NCBI GenBank assembly: GCA_016617855.1
Contig: JAECUM010005019.1
Coordinates: 36,261-100,260 of the forward strand
Length of the DNA stretch: 64,000 nt
Reading direction: 5' to 3'
Source: Megalonaias nervosa
Taxonomy: Eukaryota > Mollusca > Bivalvia > Unionida > Unionidae
In this document: piece by piece, positions 34,651 through 48,990 of the stretch
Position numbering within the stretch: position 1 is the stretch's first letter
How the letters are laid out: each line of letters begins with the position of its first letter
Notes under the pieces: model-generated
What the model was told of the DNA's origin: nothing
Database searches by the model: none
The model's input: only the letters and a program-made list of their open reading frames with translations
Position numbers and translations under genes: made by a program

Positions 34651-37056
34651 GAAGTGCAATGGACAAGAGTTAATGTTAGTCAACGCTATACGTCAGGGGA
34701 ATTCTAAACACTTTGGCGTTTTCTGCAGGTGCTTTCTCTGGCAGCCGGTAGCTGTAATAGGTCGACGTGTATGTCAAAAATTAAGTCCATTTCTGAAGAT
34801 AACTGTCTGAGGTAAATATCTGATATTTTAGTGACTGCAGTACCTTTACCATTTTCGAGAAATATTTTTTATTCCACAGTTACAGACAAAATAATCTTTC
34901 AAATCTAACTCGCCCTGCTTTGAAAACCTCCTCTACCGTTTTGAAAATAAATCCGTTTTGAGATATTTTGTTGACTATACACAGAAAATCCCAGGTGTTT
35001 ACAATATTTGTTTTATAGGTTGTAGACAGAGATAATAACATCGATACTCTCCCAAACCTTTCAAAATCACTTTGCGAATGAGGAATAAACGAGAAAGAAT
35101 GATGATATTAACATAAGTTTATTTAGAATATCTTTATCCAGTTAATGGGTGGTTTAAGCAACGAACGGAACCTGTAGAAGGCCTGAGTTGTAAGAGAACT
35201 GCACACCATTGCCATCGAATACAACGTCATTTTCTTAAAGAAAGAGAAATGAAAACAGTAACTAAATTATTTGAAAAGGTCGATAATTTAAAGATTTTCT
35301 AACAGGTATATAAACTAGAGAGGTTTTGTTTCATTGGGTATTCCTATTTTCTTCACCTTGAAGACCATCTAACACCAATATTTGAACCTAAAAAAATGTT
35401 TAAAATTTTCAAACAGAGGACAAAAGCAAAAATACACCGAGTATAATCTATATCCTAGAATAGTATGTTGCCATAGTTACTGATTCTTCACAGAAACCAT
35501 TGAGCAACGAGTTTCTTTTTCTTCTTATTTTGAAACGTGACAAGAATCATAAAAGGACGTGCAAACATTTTGTATTGATTGTTTGATTTTGACGTTAGTT
35601 TTGCAGTGGTCATAAGATTGTGCAGCAAGTTGCTAAATTATGTACTGGTTTCTTGGCACTGCTATTTCTTTTCGAAGAGTCACATCCACAACCACTGGGT
35701 TTTCGCCCACATTGAGACAAACTAGAGTTTTTGACGGACGGATTTTTCCCTTTACTGCTAGGCAGGTTATGAAAACTGAAACTAAATCAGATGTAATGCT
35801 GACCTTCTGTTGACAAATTTGTTAATACTATATGTATTTTTTGTGCATAGTGGGTTGGATTTACTTAGGCAAGTTGCAAGGATAACCAGTGAGGGCATTA
35901 TTTGCTTTCCATTGAATAAAATGCAGCCGCTCACTGCCATACCATCCAGAAAGATTACATTGGATCTGAGATTATTTAGTATCTAGATCTAAAGAAAATA
36001 GGAATGAATTCTTGGTTGCATGTTAGGATCGAAACAACCTCTGTTGAACCCGTTTTTCCATTGAAAGACAAGTATAATATTTGTTGTTTATTGCGTCTTG
36101 ATGCAAAGTTTGCTTCGGTCTCTGTCGCTGTTTAAAATATCAAATCAATGCTCATTGTATATAGATACTGTCATTTTACCCTGGTCTTTTACGACTCGTG
36201 CGCAGTAGTGCGAAGTAGAGCGCTCAAGTTTCTTGACTTCCAATAAACCAATGTAAGACAGACATATATTCAATGTTTCTAATGGCTCGTGAATCTCATA
36301 TGTTTGAAACCAGTTTTGATACTTCCAGTGAGCAAACCCTATTGTATTTATGTCCCTTAGATATATACGATCAAGTTGTCTAATGCAGAAATTTCGAGAT
36401 GTGCACAGGTTGCTATTACATACGTATGGAGGGTATGACGTCGTATATCACTTGGTTGTCAGGAGACCTCATGCTGATGGAAAAAGGTGTTTGTATGGGC
36501 CTCTCATATCCATGTCCGGGGTCAGGGATCTCCCAGAATCCATCCAGTGACCGAGCCAACGGGAGCCACAACCGACTATGCGGCTGAAACATCTGGACCT
36601 CAGTCACCGGGAATCTAGAATAATAGAAGCAAGATGCTGTCATACAAACGTTCAAACGCTTCAGCATAGAAATATATTAAATCAATCATTCAATTATTCA
36701 CTCATGCATCTATTCATTCCCGTCGGCTTATATTCATTCATTATATTTCTCGTTTCTATCTTTCAACTTTCTATCATCTATGTAACGTCCTATCGATCTA
36801 GTCTGTATTGGTGATCTATCTATCTATGATATTTTTCACTATGGTTAAGGTTCGTTTCCCTTAAGATGCAGAAATCTGTATGCTGGAATAATTTTAACTT
36901 GAGAGGAATGGAAAGATTTTACTTGAGACTAAAATATGAAACTTTGAATAATTTTTAACAGAGACTAAAACCGGAAGCGTTGAATAAGTTTAACTTGAAA
37001 CTGAAAGAGGAGGACTAGAATAATTTTACATCGAAACTGTAATAATTCTAATTTCG
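34651..37056. other. Intergenic DNA, nothing recognised
   Basis: Short overlapping ORFs around 36350-36670 are open on both strands but match nothing I know. Confidence 0.55.
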
Positions 37057-37265
37057 AGGGGCTCCGAGAGGCTGAGTGCTCTAAGGTACTCGCGTGGGTC
37101 CGAGTCTCTTTCGGCCAGCATGGGTATGTGAGAAAGCTACCAGTAGCTTCCCACGGGTCAATGGTTCTTCCCGGCTCTTTCCCGGAATCTTCCTCCATCA
37201 CATATACTGGTCACCATGTATAGTCTATTATATGTTGAGAAATGGCATTAAACCCATAACCCCCA
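37057..37265 (+). mobile_element. SINE B, plus orientation, diverged
   Basis: Head GGCTCCGAGAGGCTGAGTGC, then GGGTATGTGAGAAAGCTACC, CCCACGGGTCAATGGTTCTTC, CACCATGTATAGTCTATTAT and tail GGCATTAAACCCATAACCCC. All blocks correspond in order to the reverse complement of the copies at 18120 and 41087. The B-box part is shortened. Confidence 0.85.
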
Positions 37266-39288
37266 CTACACCCCAAGTCTAACTTTCAACCGTAATAGCA
37301 GTTAGTAATATACATTTGGAATGCTGAATCACGCATATTTTGTGTATAACCAATGCGGATAGAGACGAGACTACACAAAAATCAAAATTAAAATAACCAC
37401 TCATATTTTTTGGTGTTTTACCATATCATATAGGGATAAGAGAACATTAAAAAATGAAACTAATGAAAACATAATAAACATCATTAGACCAGTTAGGCTG
37501 GGGACATTATTTTACAAAATAAAACATTATTTATCAGACTTGAGAGTATTACGTTGTAAGTGAAAAAAGATTACTAGAGTAATTAGACGTGGTTAATTAT
37601 CAAAGTGAGTTTAAAATAATTTGATAATGTTTTATAACACATCATAAATAATCAAATAAACTACATTATATTGAAATCAAAGAGTTTTTAGATAGATGTT
37701 AATACTAATATATAAGTTTCAGACGATACAGGTGTCCACAATAGAAGACAACGACATAGGTACTCGAAATAGACACGTGTTTACAATATAGACCTGTTCT
37801 TAAAATATAGGAGTCCACGATAGGCAGGTGTCCTCAGAAACTACGTCCCAAGGGACACAAACCTATAGTTTGTTGATCATGCTATTATTAAATCCCTTGA
37901 TTACAGGTGTATATAACAACTGTAAAAACTATACAAATTTACTTATACCTCCAGCTTATTCTGACGGACATGTATTGGTTCATAAATCAAGGATACACGT
38001 GTGTAGCCATTAAATAGCCTGACTATTAGTAAGAGTGGCCACCCACTAACATATCCGATGTCAAGGTCACAGACTAACCGCTAAGGGGTAATGAATTTGA
38101 CATATCTGTAAATATATATGCAACATACGAAGGAGAAGACGCCAGAATTGAGAGGAACTATATTAAGCCCTTTTTTTTTATAGCTGAAACATGATGACAA
38201 AGGCATGTTAATTAAGTAGTGGTCATAAAGACTACAAAAATGGAAGTTATCACTAGGTTGAAATCAAAAATGTTATCACATATTAAGAAACAAGATCAAA
38301 ATCAACACACTGGTAAAAGTGATTGAGACACGATGAAGTTATATTAAACAATATAACATTGCAGATAATTCAGTAGATAAAATGCATACAGTAGGCGCAG
38401 TTGTAAAATTGTATTAAAAAAATACAACCTTTAACACCAATTAAAAGTTCCTTGTCTTTTTTGTTTTTCCGAAAGTGTATTACACCACAACCACAATACG
38501 TAATCAACAATTATATTAAAGGAAATGTGTGACGAAAATAATCTTTGAAAAACTCAATTTTTTAATGCTACCTAATACTTTTATGCAATGCAATTCCTGC
38601 TTTTTATTGTAATGACATGTTTTCAGCTGACTCCCAACTCTTAACTGAGTTATCATATTTTTTGTCTCTTCACTTTTACGTACATTTTACCGTTTTTCCA
38701 TTTTGCCTGGAAAATCTTTTCTACCTTGCACATGTCATCTTTGTCGCACATATAATTCTTGTTTGTAATGTTTGCCACATATATACCCTTTTTAGGGTTT
38801 GGCAATGATTAGATCATTTAAACTTACTCGTTGGACTTTAAGTATTTCATTGGAAACGTTAGAAAAGTAGCTTTTATTTTATTTATAGTTTGAAATTATA
38901 ATCCTTTCACCGATTTTAATTTAGACTTCACAAATTTATGAGATAAAAAACAAAAATACCCCCCCCCCCCATATGAGCAATACTTTTGGCGTTTTTTTAT
39001 TTTTATTCCTTGCTTGGATCAGCAAGAATCGTGGCTGATCTGTGATGGGTGATGCTGTAGCCATCGATTAGCTTTGAGAACACGTCAGGCTGTCTTCGGT
39101 TTTCGGTTTAATGTTATGTAATATAATTTCATATTCCAGTTTTTACAGTTCCGTTAAGCCGTTTACCTACAGAAGTTTCTTTTTTTCAGTAGACGAAACG
39201 TTCTACATTTTCAGTAAGTCCTTAACTTTCTTGCTGTAAAATTGTTTTGTTACCTTCAAAATGGATTTTTTTCAGGTGTTAAAATGAA

Positions 39289-39373
<85 letters not shown>

Positions 39374-41073
39374 CCCTTTTTGTTTAAACTGATCTTTCAG
39401 TCTAACTGTATTTTGCAAAAGAAATATCTCAATGTCAAAACGTATTTGTAACTTTTATTGTGTTTTTCAAATACTGTAATACGCCAAAGGGGTCTCCTTA
39501 CAGAGTGAATTCAACCCTGGCGCGAATCCTGCTAGAAGCCACTTGTTTTCTCCTGATTTCCAAGGACTTCTATACAACTACTACTGTAAACTGGAAACTC
39601 CAATGCGCCCAGACTATAAATAATTTTCCTCTAATTAATACATGGCCACAAATCTCAGAACTTCACATTGCCTACCAACTTCACAAGTGCATGGTTTCTT
39701 CTTATTACATTTCCGTAACGTAGAGCCAGTATTTCACGCCGTGAAAATATACAACTCAACCACCAAATACAGGAAAATATTTCCCTACGCTATCTAGGTC
39801 AATCAAATCATGACTGTAAGCCTCATTTCGTCTGTAACCTTACACCATATTTACACCATGGCAACAATATACGGCACCTCCAGATCACGGAACAGCCCAT
39901 TTTCAATTATTCCATTGTACAAGTTACCAATCCCCAATCATAAATACTGCACATGGAGTCACACAATCAACCCACACAATTAGATTTTAATAGGGACTAT
40001 TGAGCTCCAAGACACTTATGCGGTTCTGACCTGAACTCACTAAAACTAAACCATGCCATCATGAAATCTTACCAACACTGCACTCCGTGACGTTTGTTTC
40101 TATTGACTAGCTAATTATTCGAGCAACGACTTCCTATAATCGAACAAGTAATCTTTAAAAGAGAAAGGTATATACAAATGGCGCAATACTTTCATGTTAA
40201 CGAAGTCTGCTTGCCACATGTCCTCCAACTTGACTTACATAAACCTCTGTTGTAGGGAAATATTTTCTAGCTTCCTCGTGGTAGATATTTCAGTTATCCA
40301 TTCTTTCAAAAGAGCAAATCATATTTTACTTTTTCCGTTGAACTTGTTTCCTCAGTAAATTTATATTTGTGCATGCAACGGGACTTTCACGATCGTAGTA
40401 AAGGTGTCTTAAAAACTGAATTTGTCAATCATTTATAACTAAATAAAAACATCCCCAAAAAAATTCATGCTTGATAAATCTTGATGAGGTATTATCATCG
40501 AGCCAACAGAACGACTATCTAAAATAGGTACTTATCTATTTTCAGCAGGCTGCAACGTTTCTTCATTCTCTTCAAAGATATGACTGAGTTGAGAATTTTG
40601 TCACATTTTGCCCATTTGTATGATTAAATCTAAAGCAGCTACTTCATATACTGAGTCACAATGTGTTGTTTTAGATCTGTCTTTGTCTTCCATTGATTCT
40701 GTGTATGCATTTATTAGCTGATTGTAAACTGACCTTGCAAAATGTACGAAATTTTCAAGTTGTGCGGTAAATTGAGTGAAATACAAATTTAGCATTCAGG
40801 TATTGACCAATATCAATTATGTAGTTTATTCTTTCTCCGTAATGTAATGTTTTTAACATCTTGCTGTTAGAGCTGATGCACCTTTGCAATATTATCATCG
40901 CTGAAAGCAATCTGTAAATCTGCATCATCCTTTTGATCAACAGATTCACACTTTTACTTTGGTTTTCCTCCGCCATGATGCTTCGCTAATGATCTCAGGG
41001 TCCTGATTGGTCTATAAATAATTAATTTTGTAAGTAATAACTACCATTTTTTTAATTGGTCAAGTATATTATT
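37266..41073. other. Intergenic DNA with AT microsatellite
   Basis: It contains (AT)n at about 39288-39371 and a poly-C run at 38960. No gene recognised. Confidence 0.6.
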
Positions 41074-41086
41074 CATTTTGACTGTT

Positions 41087-41347
41087 GTTGTTGTTGTTGT
41101 TGTTGTTGTTATAGGGTTTAACGCCATTTTTCAGCACAAAATAGGCTATACATGGCGGCCAGTATTAATGGTGGAGGAAGAACCCTGGAAAATCCCGGGA
41201 AGAACCACCGACCCACGAGAAGCTACTGGCAGGCTTTCTCACGTACCCACGTTAGCCGAGCCTGGACTCGAACTTACGCAGACAGAGGTGAGATGACAGT
41301 GATCCGTAACGGTCAGCGCTTTAGACCACTCGGCCACTCGGGGCCCC
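41087..41347 (-). mobile_element. SINE B, minus orientation, with perfect target duplication
   Basis: The 13-bp direct repeat cattttgactgtt is at 41074-41086 and 41348-41360. On the minus strand: GGGGCCCCGAGTGGCCGAGT head with A box, GTAAGTTCGAGTCCAGGC B box near 41275, shared body, and a TTAAACCCTATAACAAC tail ending in (CAA)n. It is the best reference copy of this family here. Confidence 0.95.
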
Positions 41348-41360
41348 CATTTTGACTGTT

Positions 41361-43009
41361 AACGTTTTCTTATCCATAGAAAAGATGGTATCGCACAAAA
41401 ATATGAGTGGTCTAGTAATTTTTATTTTTAATTTTTTCCAGTACGATAAGGATGTATGTAAATCCCAGTATGTGTACTGATTTTTAATATATTTTAGACA
41501 TCAAATTAGTTTTGCAATGGTATTTATTCCTGACGTGAGTAAAGGTCATTATCTAACTGATGTCTTCGATGATGAATTGTCTTTAACGTCCCTCGAACTT
41601 GTGCCTGATAAGTGAATTCATTTACATTTAAGGGTACACGATGTTGGAAAAAAAACCCCTTTGCAATACCATATCAATTTAACTTAAATTTAGGACAGGG
41701 GTAAGAAGTCTTTCATTGTTTGCATGAGAAAGTGAGTCGAATTTGAAAAATTACTCTCTTCTGCTGCAAGAAATCGCTATTTTAAAGATGTGCTTTACCT
41801 AGACTGGTTCTCTATCTCTTCAAGCTTTACTCATGACCTCTGCAGTTCTCAGTGGGAACCAAAAGACTCATTCTACTACCACGCCGTCTACATTACTAAC
41901 ATGTTACAATGATATATATGTCAATAGTTCAGGGCTTTTCCCACCTTGTGTTCCTTATTTGAAGTTTGATAAACCACTCCTGACTGCCCTGGAACTTGTA
42001 GGAGATGTTTGTATTTTGCACAGGGCACTGGACTGCTTGTATATCGATAGACCAAAGCCCCTCTCCATTGGTCGCGAGGTCGATGTCACCTGGAGACGAA
42101 TAATAATATGTTATGTATGTAAAGTCTGTTCAATGGAAAAACTCAGAAAGCATGAAGCCCGTTGAAATTAACATGAGTTTTTCAAGGAAAATAAAATAAA
42201 TTCACTAAAAATGCCTCAATCATTTATGATGGAATATAAGGCACGAGAAGCATTTAGTTACATAAATTATTAAAATGATCACGGAAAAGAAGAAATGTTG
42301 ATGCTGCTGCTGACGATGACAGTTATTACTACTACTACTACTGCTGCTGCTGCTACTATGAATCAAAGGAATTAATGGCTGTATATTAATCAGTGGGTTT
42401 TTCCGCGACCAGAAGGGTGCTAGTTCAAATCCTATCCACACCATATATGTATATTGCCGAAACAATTTACCACAACGCATTTACCACGATATGATCTTTC
42501 ATGTGTTGATGTGCCGTTGAGCTTAAGTTGGTAAGTCGATCACTAATTGACAATGACTGGAGCCGATAACTAGTGATCTTCCAGTTTGGCTAAGAGGCGC
42601 TTTTTTATCCGAGTAGATTCGCATTTCTGTCCCAAGAAACTTTCTTCCCTTTATAATGCCTTTGAGTTTCTAAAACATTTGTCAAGTGTTCCCTGGTCAA
42701 GATATATAATGTTTGGCAAAGGGGTCTCGAAATAATCAATTATTGGATAACATTAAATAAAATACAAAACTGTTTGCTCCCTAAGAACGAAATTTCTTGA
42801 TTTATGTTTATATCCACGTGAACGTTAGAAAGTATCAGGGTTTTGTCTTGGTTGTCATCACTGGTCATCGTTAGGTAACTGAATAAAGGAGTTCACATAC
42901 GTGTTCACTTATGTAAAAATATGTGAACATGATGTGTCAAGACCGATTATTTTAATGAACCAGTTACAAAGATTTTTTGCTTTTTGTGCGTGAATATGAC
43001 TTTCGTACC
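41361..43009. other. Intergenic DNA, no gene recognised
   Basis: A 110-codon ORF at 41833-42165 is open but has no recognisable domain. A short trinucleotide run (ACT/GCT) lies near 42325-42358. The piece around 42405-42445 (agttcaaatcc) looks like the 3' half of a tRNA but has no matching 5' half. Confidence 0.5.
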
Positions 43010-43150
43010 GCTGTATGTTTGTCTAGCCCAAGGAAGCACATCGGCAGCAGACTCAGGCTGATCTGATAGTAGGATGATTCGAACTCGCATTCTTCTGGTC
43101 GTGAGTCTGGCACGTGAACCTATGAGCCCTACTGTATATTTAACTGCCAA
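43010..43150 (-). repeat. tRNA-like SINE fragment
   Basis: The minus strand reads GGGCTCATAGGTTCACGTGCC then GCGAGTTCGAATCATCC, an A-box/B-box-like pair about 40 bp apart. No closed cloverleaf or tail could be drawn, so this is a low-confidence SINE or tRNA relic. Confidence 0.35.
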
Positions 43151-43529
43151 GTAGCTCCGCGTGAATGTGGCATGTCTGTTACCAGAGCGTGGTGTAAGAC
43201 ATTACGACTAAATCATCGTTATGATTCTAGTTAATACAAATGAAATGTGATAAATAATCACATGTTAAATAATACACTAGAAGAAAGATTCAGGGTAGAA
43301 TTACAAAAAACTATTAAATTTAACTATAAGGGTTAAATACGTAGACGGTATTGCGTACAGGGGATAGTAAAAGATGTGCTGTAGGAAACGTTAACCTGAG
43401 CACGAGAGCAGAATTTGATCGCAGGGGTTGAATGTATTTACTGAGTCCACAAGCAAACGTTTGCTCATAACATACCATCTATTACTGTTACTCTTTCAAA
43501 AATAAATACTGCGTACATATATTATAGAT

Positions 43530-43815
43530 CGCTCCGGTGGCCCAAGTGGTTAGAGCATCCGTCTTGGAGGTCGTGGTTTCAAACCCCGGCCGATTCATAC
43601 CAAAGACTTATTAAAAATAATGGTACTTGCAGCTGCCACGCTTGGCGCTCAGCATTAGGAGGTTCGTGTTAGGACTGGTGGGCCTGGTGTCAGCATAATG
43701 TGATTGGGTGTGACATGATGTCTGCGGCATGATGCCTCAGTGCTAGACATCACTATAAACTGCCACACTGCATCGTAGCGATATGACTGAAAAATTGTGA
43801 CGTTAAAATTCTAAA

Positions 43816-43857
<42 letters not shown>

Positions 43858-43875
43858 GCGCGCGCGCACACACAC
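43530..43875 (+). mobile_element. SINE A, plus orientation
   Basis: It has a GGTGGCCCAAGTGGTTAGAGC A box, a B-box-like GTGGTTTCAAACCCCGG, and the shared AGCTGCCACGCTTGGCGCTC body. The tail is short, followed by (CA)n then (CG)n and (CA)n. About 10 bases of the anticodon region are deleted relative to the other copies. Confidence 0.9.
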
Positions 43876-44627
43876 ATTATATACAAAATAAATGCAAAAA
43901 TGAAATCTTTTACAGTTGAAAAATTAATTAAATTCAGAAGTTTGAGTTACAGCTGAAGTGATAAAGAGAAGTATACATCAAACCTGCCAGAACCGGCCTA
44001 AACACATATAAATTCATCTGAAATACCTACCTGGTAGACAGTTCTCGCAGACATCCGTGATATAAACATACTCATTTTGAAGTGGTGTGTGACCCACCAG
44101 AGTTCTGCTCGGTGTCACCTGTGTAGTGAAAATAAAATATGATTTAGACCATTTCTTCAATGATTTTCTTGCGAATTTTCACGACATGACAATTGCATGT
44201 ATCGAACAGATCAGAAATTTAATAAACTGGACCAATCTGTAATAAATCCTGCATTTAATGTTTGTTGTGACATCATCATCATGATCATGAGACCAAATGC
44301 AGGTCTGAAATCCCTTGCCATGAGTTTATTGATAAGGTAGTCAGCATTTAAAGATCTAATTAAAAGAAAATCGCATAAAGTTTAGCATTTTCTCTTGTAA
44401 TTATATCCATATTTATGACGGATAGACGTTACTTATATCTAAGACAGGTTTTCATGCCGGTGTGCTATATATCTCCTTGCACCTAAATTGACCAAGCTGT
44501 ATATGCAAATTAGTTGATTTGTCCATATTTTGTTCTTCAAAGTAAACGAAGTATGGGTCCGTAAATGATTTCCTGACGAATGTAACAATTTATCTGTGCA
44601 AATTCTTGTTCACTGTTCACATATGAA

Positions 44628-44628
<1 letters not shown>
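43876..44628. other. Intergenic DNA, nothing recognised
   Basis: No conserved ORF or repeat seen. Confidence 0.5.
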
Positions 44629-44671
<43 letters not shown>

Positions 44672-44837
44672 CTTTAAGCACATTCCACAGGTCAGTGATC
44701 CATAGAGCTGAGGTTTGTTGAGGGCAGCAGGCTCTGTATTTCTGCTTTGTGCTGCGTGCGGAAGGCTGTTGGGAGGAATTTGGCACATTCCTGAGTAACC
44801 AGTCCCGTAGAAAGAAGCCTTGCAATAATAATAATAA

Positions 44838-44884
<47 letters not shown>

Positions 44885-44929
44885 AGATCAAGAAGGAGAA
44901 GAACAACTGACTGAAAGTTTCTGTTATCA

Positions 44930-44986
<57 letters not shown>
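44629..44986. repeat. Cluster of microsatellites: (TAA)n, (GAA)n, (CT)n
   Basis: (TAA)n lies at about 44629-44670, (TAA)n passing into (GAA)n at about 44825-44890, and (CT)n of about 26 units at 44933-44984. The last two place a long purine tract and a long pyrimidine tract within 100 bp on one strand. Confidence 0.95.
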
Positions 44987-44987
<1 letters not shown>

Positions 44988-47900
44988 CCCCCGCTGGAAT
45001 AATTTACCCCCAAAATTCAAATTTCCATCCCTCAAGTAGCTTCAAGAAACTGTCGTTCTGGTTTGTCGACAAAAACGTGTTATATCCATTATATTAGTTA
45101 GATAGAATTAATTATCTTGAGGTAATTAGGAAAGAAAGAAAATGTAAGGTGCCCGCTACCCCTCTGCCAAAATAAATGGTTGGTCCCTTAGCAGACAGTT
45201 ACTATTTCTCCAAAGATACAGCAATTGCAGAAAATGTACAACTCTTGTAAAGTTTCGGCCTCTTCATAAGTTCATGCAGGACACTTGATCAATGAATATA
45301 TGATATTGTAAGTGTCATGTCTTACTTTCAAAGCTCCTAGCAGTTGGGACAATTCTCATATTCATATTCACAAATATGTTCATGTGAAGAGTTCTTTGGA
45401 ACCAAACGGTGTGTCATATTCAAGTTATGGGTAGCTATTTTTTTTTTTAAATCTTCAGACAAAAATGGGTCTGCTTGTTCTTCCTTTATATGTATTATTT
45501 ACCCCATACTATTATAGCTAAATGCACATACAACTGGTGGAAACTGCACACAGAAGGTGGCTATGATGCACATACAATTGGAAATTGCACACCGAAGGTG
45601 GCTATGATGCACATATTCAAAGCACCCAACATTTCACTATTTCCAAGAAAGACCCATCAGAGCCAACAGGTACAAACAGTTAATCGATAAGAGATCCTGA
45701 GAAAATAGAAATGAAACTAATGAAACACTTATGAAATCAAAAACTATATTGCATGAATACTACTAAAGACTTCTCTATGAGAGTGAAGCGAGTAAGTTCT
45801 TACCATCTAGAGTACATATACTGCACAAGGAAATATAATTAGTGGTCATATCAAGGCAGTGGAAGTAGTTAACCTACAAAAATTGAAACAGTGGGCTCAG
45901 AAGTTGAAATGGATAACAAGGAGACAGAAGACCAAAACAGACATTCGTAAAGTGAAAGATGCGATTAGAAATGCTAATTTGCGAGAGAGTTGGCAAAATA
46001 CCGAATGCAAAGGGCACAAATAATTGGACTTTTAACAAAATTTATCGGTTGCAGTTATATGAGTATTGATTGGGGGTACTGTCTTTGAAATTGTAGGTAT
46101 AATTTGAGTGACCTGCATTTGGTCATTCAAATGAATCTTCATTATTAGTACTGTAATAAATTTTGCAGTATGCGCATTTGTTTATAGCGCTCTGTTTTTA
46201 GGATTTCTTAGATGTTTGCGATTACTTGTTTAATTATTTGAAGTCTGTCCTGGGAAAATATTCCTCAGACCGAAATAATTAGCCAATTACTAGGAGCAAA
46301 CGTCACGGAGTGAAGTGTTAGTGAGTTTCCATGATGCCATGGTTTACTTTTGTGAATTCCGGTCAGAGCCGCATGAGTGTCCCTGTAGTTCAATAGTCAC
46401 TATTAATATCTAGTTGTGTACATTGATTGTGTAATTCCAGGTGCAGTATTTATGATTGGAGACTGGTAAATCACACAGTGGAATAAACAAGGGACTGTCC
46501 GTTGTCGGCAGGCGCCGTTTATTATTGCCATGGTGGTTAATGTGATACAATTTTACAGGCGAAATGTGGCTGAAAACCATGATTTGACTGGCCTAAGGTG
46601 GCGTAGTAAAAATAGTTCCCTGTTTTAGGAGGAGTAGAATAGTTTTACGACTGACGGTACGCCACGGAAAGTTAACGAGGAGAAATCATGTATCTGACCT
46701 TACGCGAAATGATAGATCGCTCCGCCTACCAAATCACGTGACACGACCACCTGTTAACCTTCGACAAACATGCAGTATTTGGCCAAAAAAATATGTTTCA
46801 GTTTAAGTGATATGTTTATTAAAAATGATTTGTATTATTCTTAAAACTGAAAAATTACAAAGTTTCATAAATTATACTGCAGTAGACAGTATTTATATTT
46901 GTAGTTCAAGTTCGTATAGTAATAACCCACGTGTTTTATTTCAGTAAATAATAAAAATCAATTTCAAAGCTGCTCGAGAACGTATTCATGTACACGGAAA
47001 TTCGCTGCAAAAGATGCTAATGTATTTAGCATATAATCTTATCCTGATTATTTTTATCTGGCTTATGTTCATGCTGCCTTGGAAGTAAATGAATTACAAA
47101 TTAAAAACAAAATCGAAAATAATTACCGTTTAGAAGTATACTGTTGTACATAATAATGTTAAAGTTCTACTGTGTTTGTCAGACGGAATTTTGATCAGTG
47201 ATGTTTGTTGAAGTAAACATGTAAATGCATGCTTAATATATCGGACGATATTTATCTGAAACCATTGTTTTGGTATTTCTTTATTATTACATGTTTGTAT
47301 CCCCACCCCTCCTTCAGCCTAATGAGAAAGTAAAGAGTCACTCAAGTGTCTGAAAGATCGAGACGATACATTATTACTTTTGTTACAATCAAACATTAAA
47401 ATGTAAATTTTCAAACTTTAAAATAATACACTCTGGGGTTCAGTCCTTCCTATACAAGAAAAATAATATACATCAAAACCCGAAAGTTATAGGGTTCTCC
47501 ACCCATATTCTAGAAACGTTTATTTTTACATATATTTTTAAATTTCAATTTCTTTTTTTTCTTCAAGCCATCGACAGGACATGCTTTCTACATACGTTTA
47601 TGCAAACAAACATGTTGTAATTGCCATCAATTGTTTCCATATTCAGCTGATCGTACACGCGACCACAAAAAAAAAAGGATCTTTATCCATGGATGTTTTG
47701 TCTATGTTTTGGGAAAGGAATAAATCTAATTCCTCCATTTACACGATCAGGGTATCGACTGTCAGAATTACAAGGCTCCCACTGACTTCTTTTCACCCTT
47801 ATCGATGGAGAAATCAACAAATCATTGCAAAATTTGTAAATACTTATTATAATTAATTCATTACTGCCACAAGCAGCTTATCGGAAGAAAATGGCGGACA

Positions 47901-48569
47901 TAAGAAATGACTGGAGGTGTGTCTAATTTACAGTCGCTGATTGGTTAATTGATCAGCATGATTGACAACTGGCGATAGGTCAGTTGTGCGCTTGATGGAC
48001 AATTGGGATGTTGTGAGATCTGTGGTCTTGTATTAATTAGAGAAAATTATTTATAGAATGAACACGTTGGACTTTCTAGCTTACAACAGTAGTTGTATGG
48101 GAGTCTGAGCCAATTAACCAAATATACTTGCGTGTACATAATCCATTATTGTCAAGAATAAATTTCAAACTCACAGACCAGTGTGGAAACATCATTGATC
48201 TGCGTGGAGAGACGTTATATATTAATTTGTACATACGCTCGTAGAGTAAATATTATAATTAAGAGAAAAAAAATAATTTATTTATTTTTTATAACAATAT
48301 ATCTGGGTAATAAAAATATTCTCTGACAAATCAAAGATAAAAGCATAAAACTTAGTAAATATTGCAGTTGTCGTACTTATACTAATGGAACCCAACATAA
48401 GTAATACATAGTACATGTGCATCTAGGACTGATAGCGCACCAACATTGTTTTTGATAATAATAAGTATTTTTACATGACGCTGTTTATATTGTTCGTTTA
48501 GCGAATAAATTCTTTTGCAATCGGCGCATTATTCAGAAAATATTTTAAATCTGAGAAAATTGAAAATTT
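44987..48569. other. Intergenic DNA, no gene recognised
   Basis: A 2.1-copy repeat of about 43 bp (TGCACATACAA-TGG with GAAGGTGGCTATGA) lies at 45521-45612. A roughly 65-codon basic stretch ending at 46022 (VVNLQKLKQWAQKLKW and following) is open and protein-like but unassigned; it may be a transposon remnant. Confidence 0.5.
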
Positions 48570-48990
48570 ACTTGTTTTATGTTATTTTTGCTTGTTTTTT
48601 AGCTGTTTTTTTTAGTCATTTTTGCTTGTTTTTTGCTTGTTTTTTAGTCAAATTTCTAATTTCGCACGGGTCAAACCCCCAGCGTTTCTCTAAATGATTT
48701 TCATGTTTTTTGACATTTCTTCGTAAAAATAACAGATTTCAAGCAAAAAACAGCAAATCATCATTAAAAAACGAGCAAAAAATGATCAAAATTATACATG
48801 TTTGAGAAGAAAATGCTGAAAAACACGAAAATCATTTAGAGAAACCCTGGGGTATTGACCTTCAGAGTGCTTCAAAATCTAGTCGATTTTCATTGATTTT
48901 TGGCCATTTTTCATGCAAAAAACGAGATTTTCGAGCAAAACACCAGCAAAAAACGAGGTTTTTGCATGAAAATCAGCGAATAAAAAAAAA
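48570..48990. repeat. Inverted repeat of about 420 bp, MITE-like
   Basis: The segment cagcgtttctctaaatgatt at about 48680 is matched by the reverse complement at about 48828-48848, with flanking CCCCAG/CTGGGG. Outside this, TTTTTGCTTGTTTTTTGC-type blocks on the left pair with GCAAAAAACGAG-type blocks on the right. Low sequence complexity makes the outer edges uncertain. Confidence 0.65.

Noticed and set aside
41833..42165. 110-codon ORF
   Set aside because: No recognised motif, signal peptide or splice partners; length is within chance for this amount of sequence.
45824..46022. Basic, protein-like stretch of about 65 codons
   Set aside because: No start, no clear acceptor and no recognised family; kept only as a possible transposon remnant.
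47581..47856. 91-codon ORF
   Set aside because: No similarity or composition that separates it from chance ORFs.
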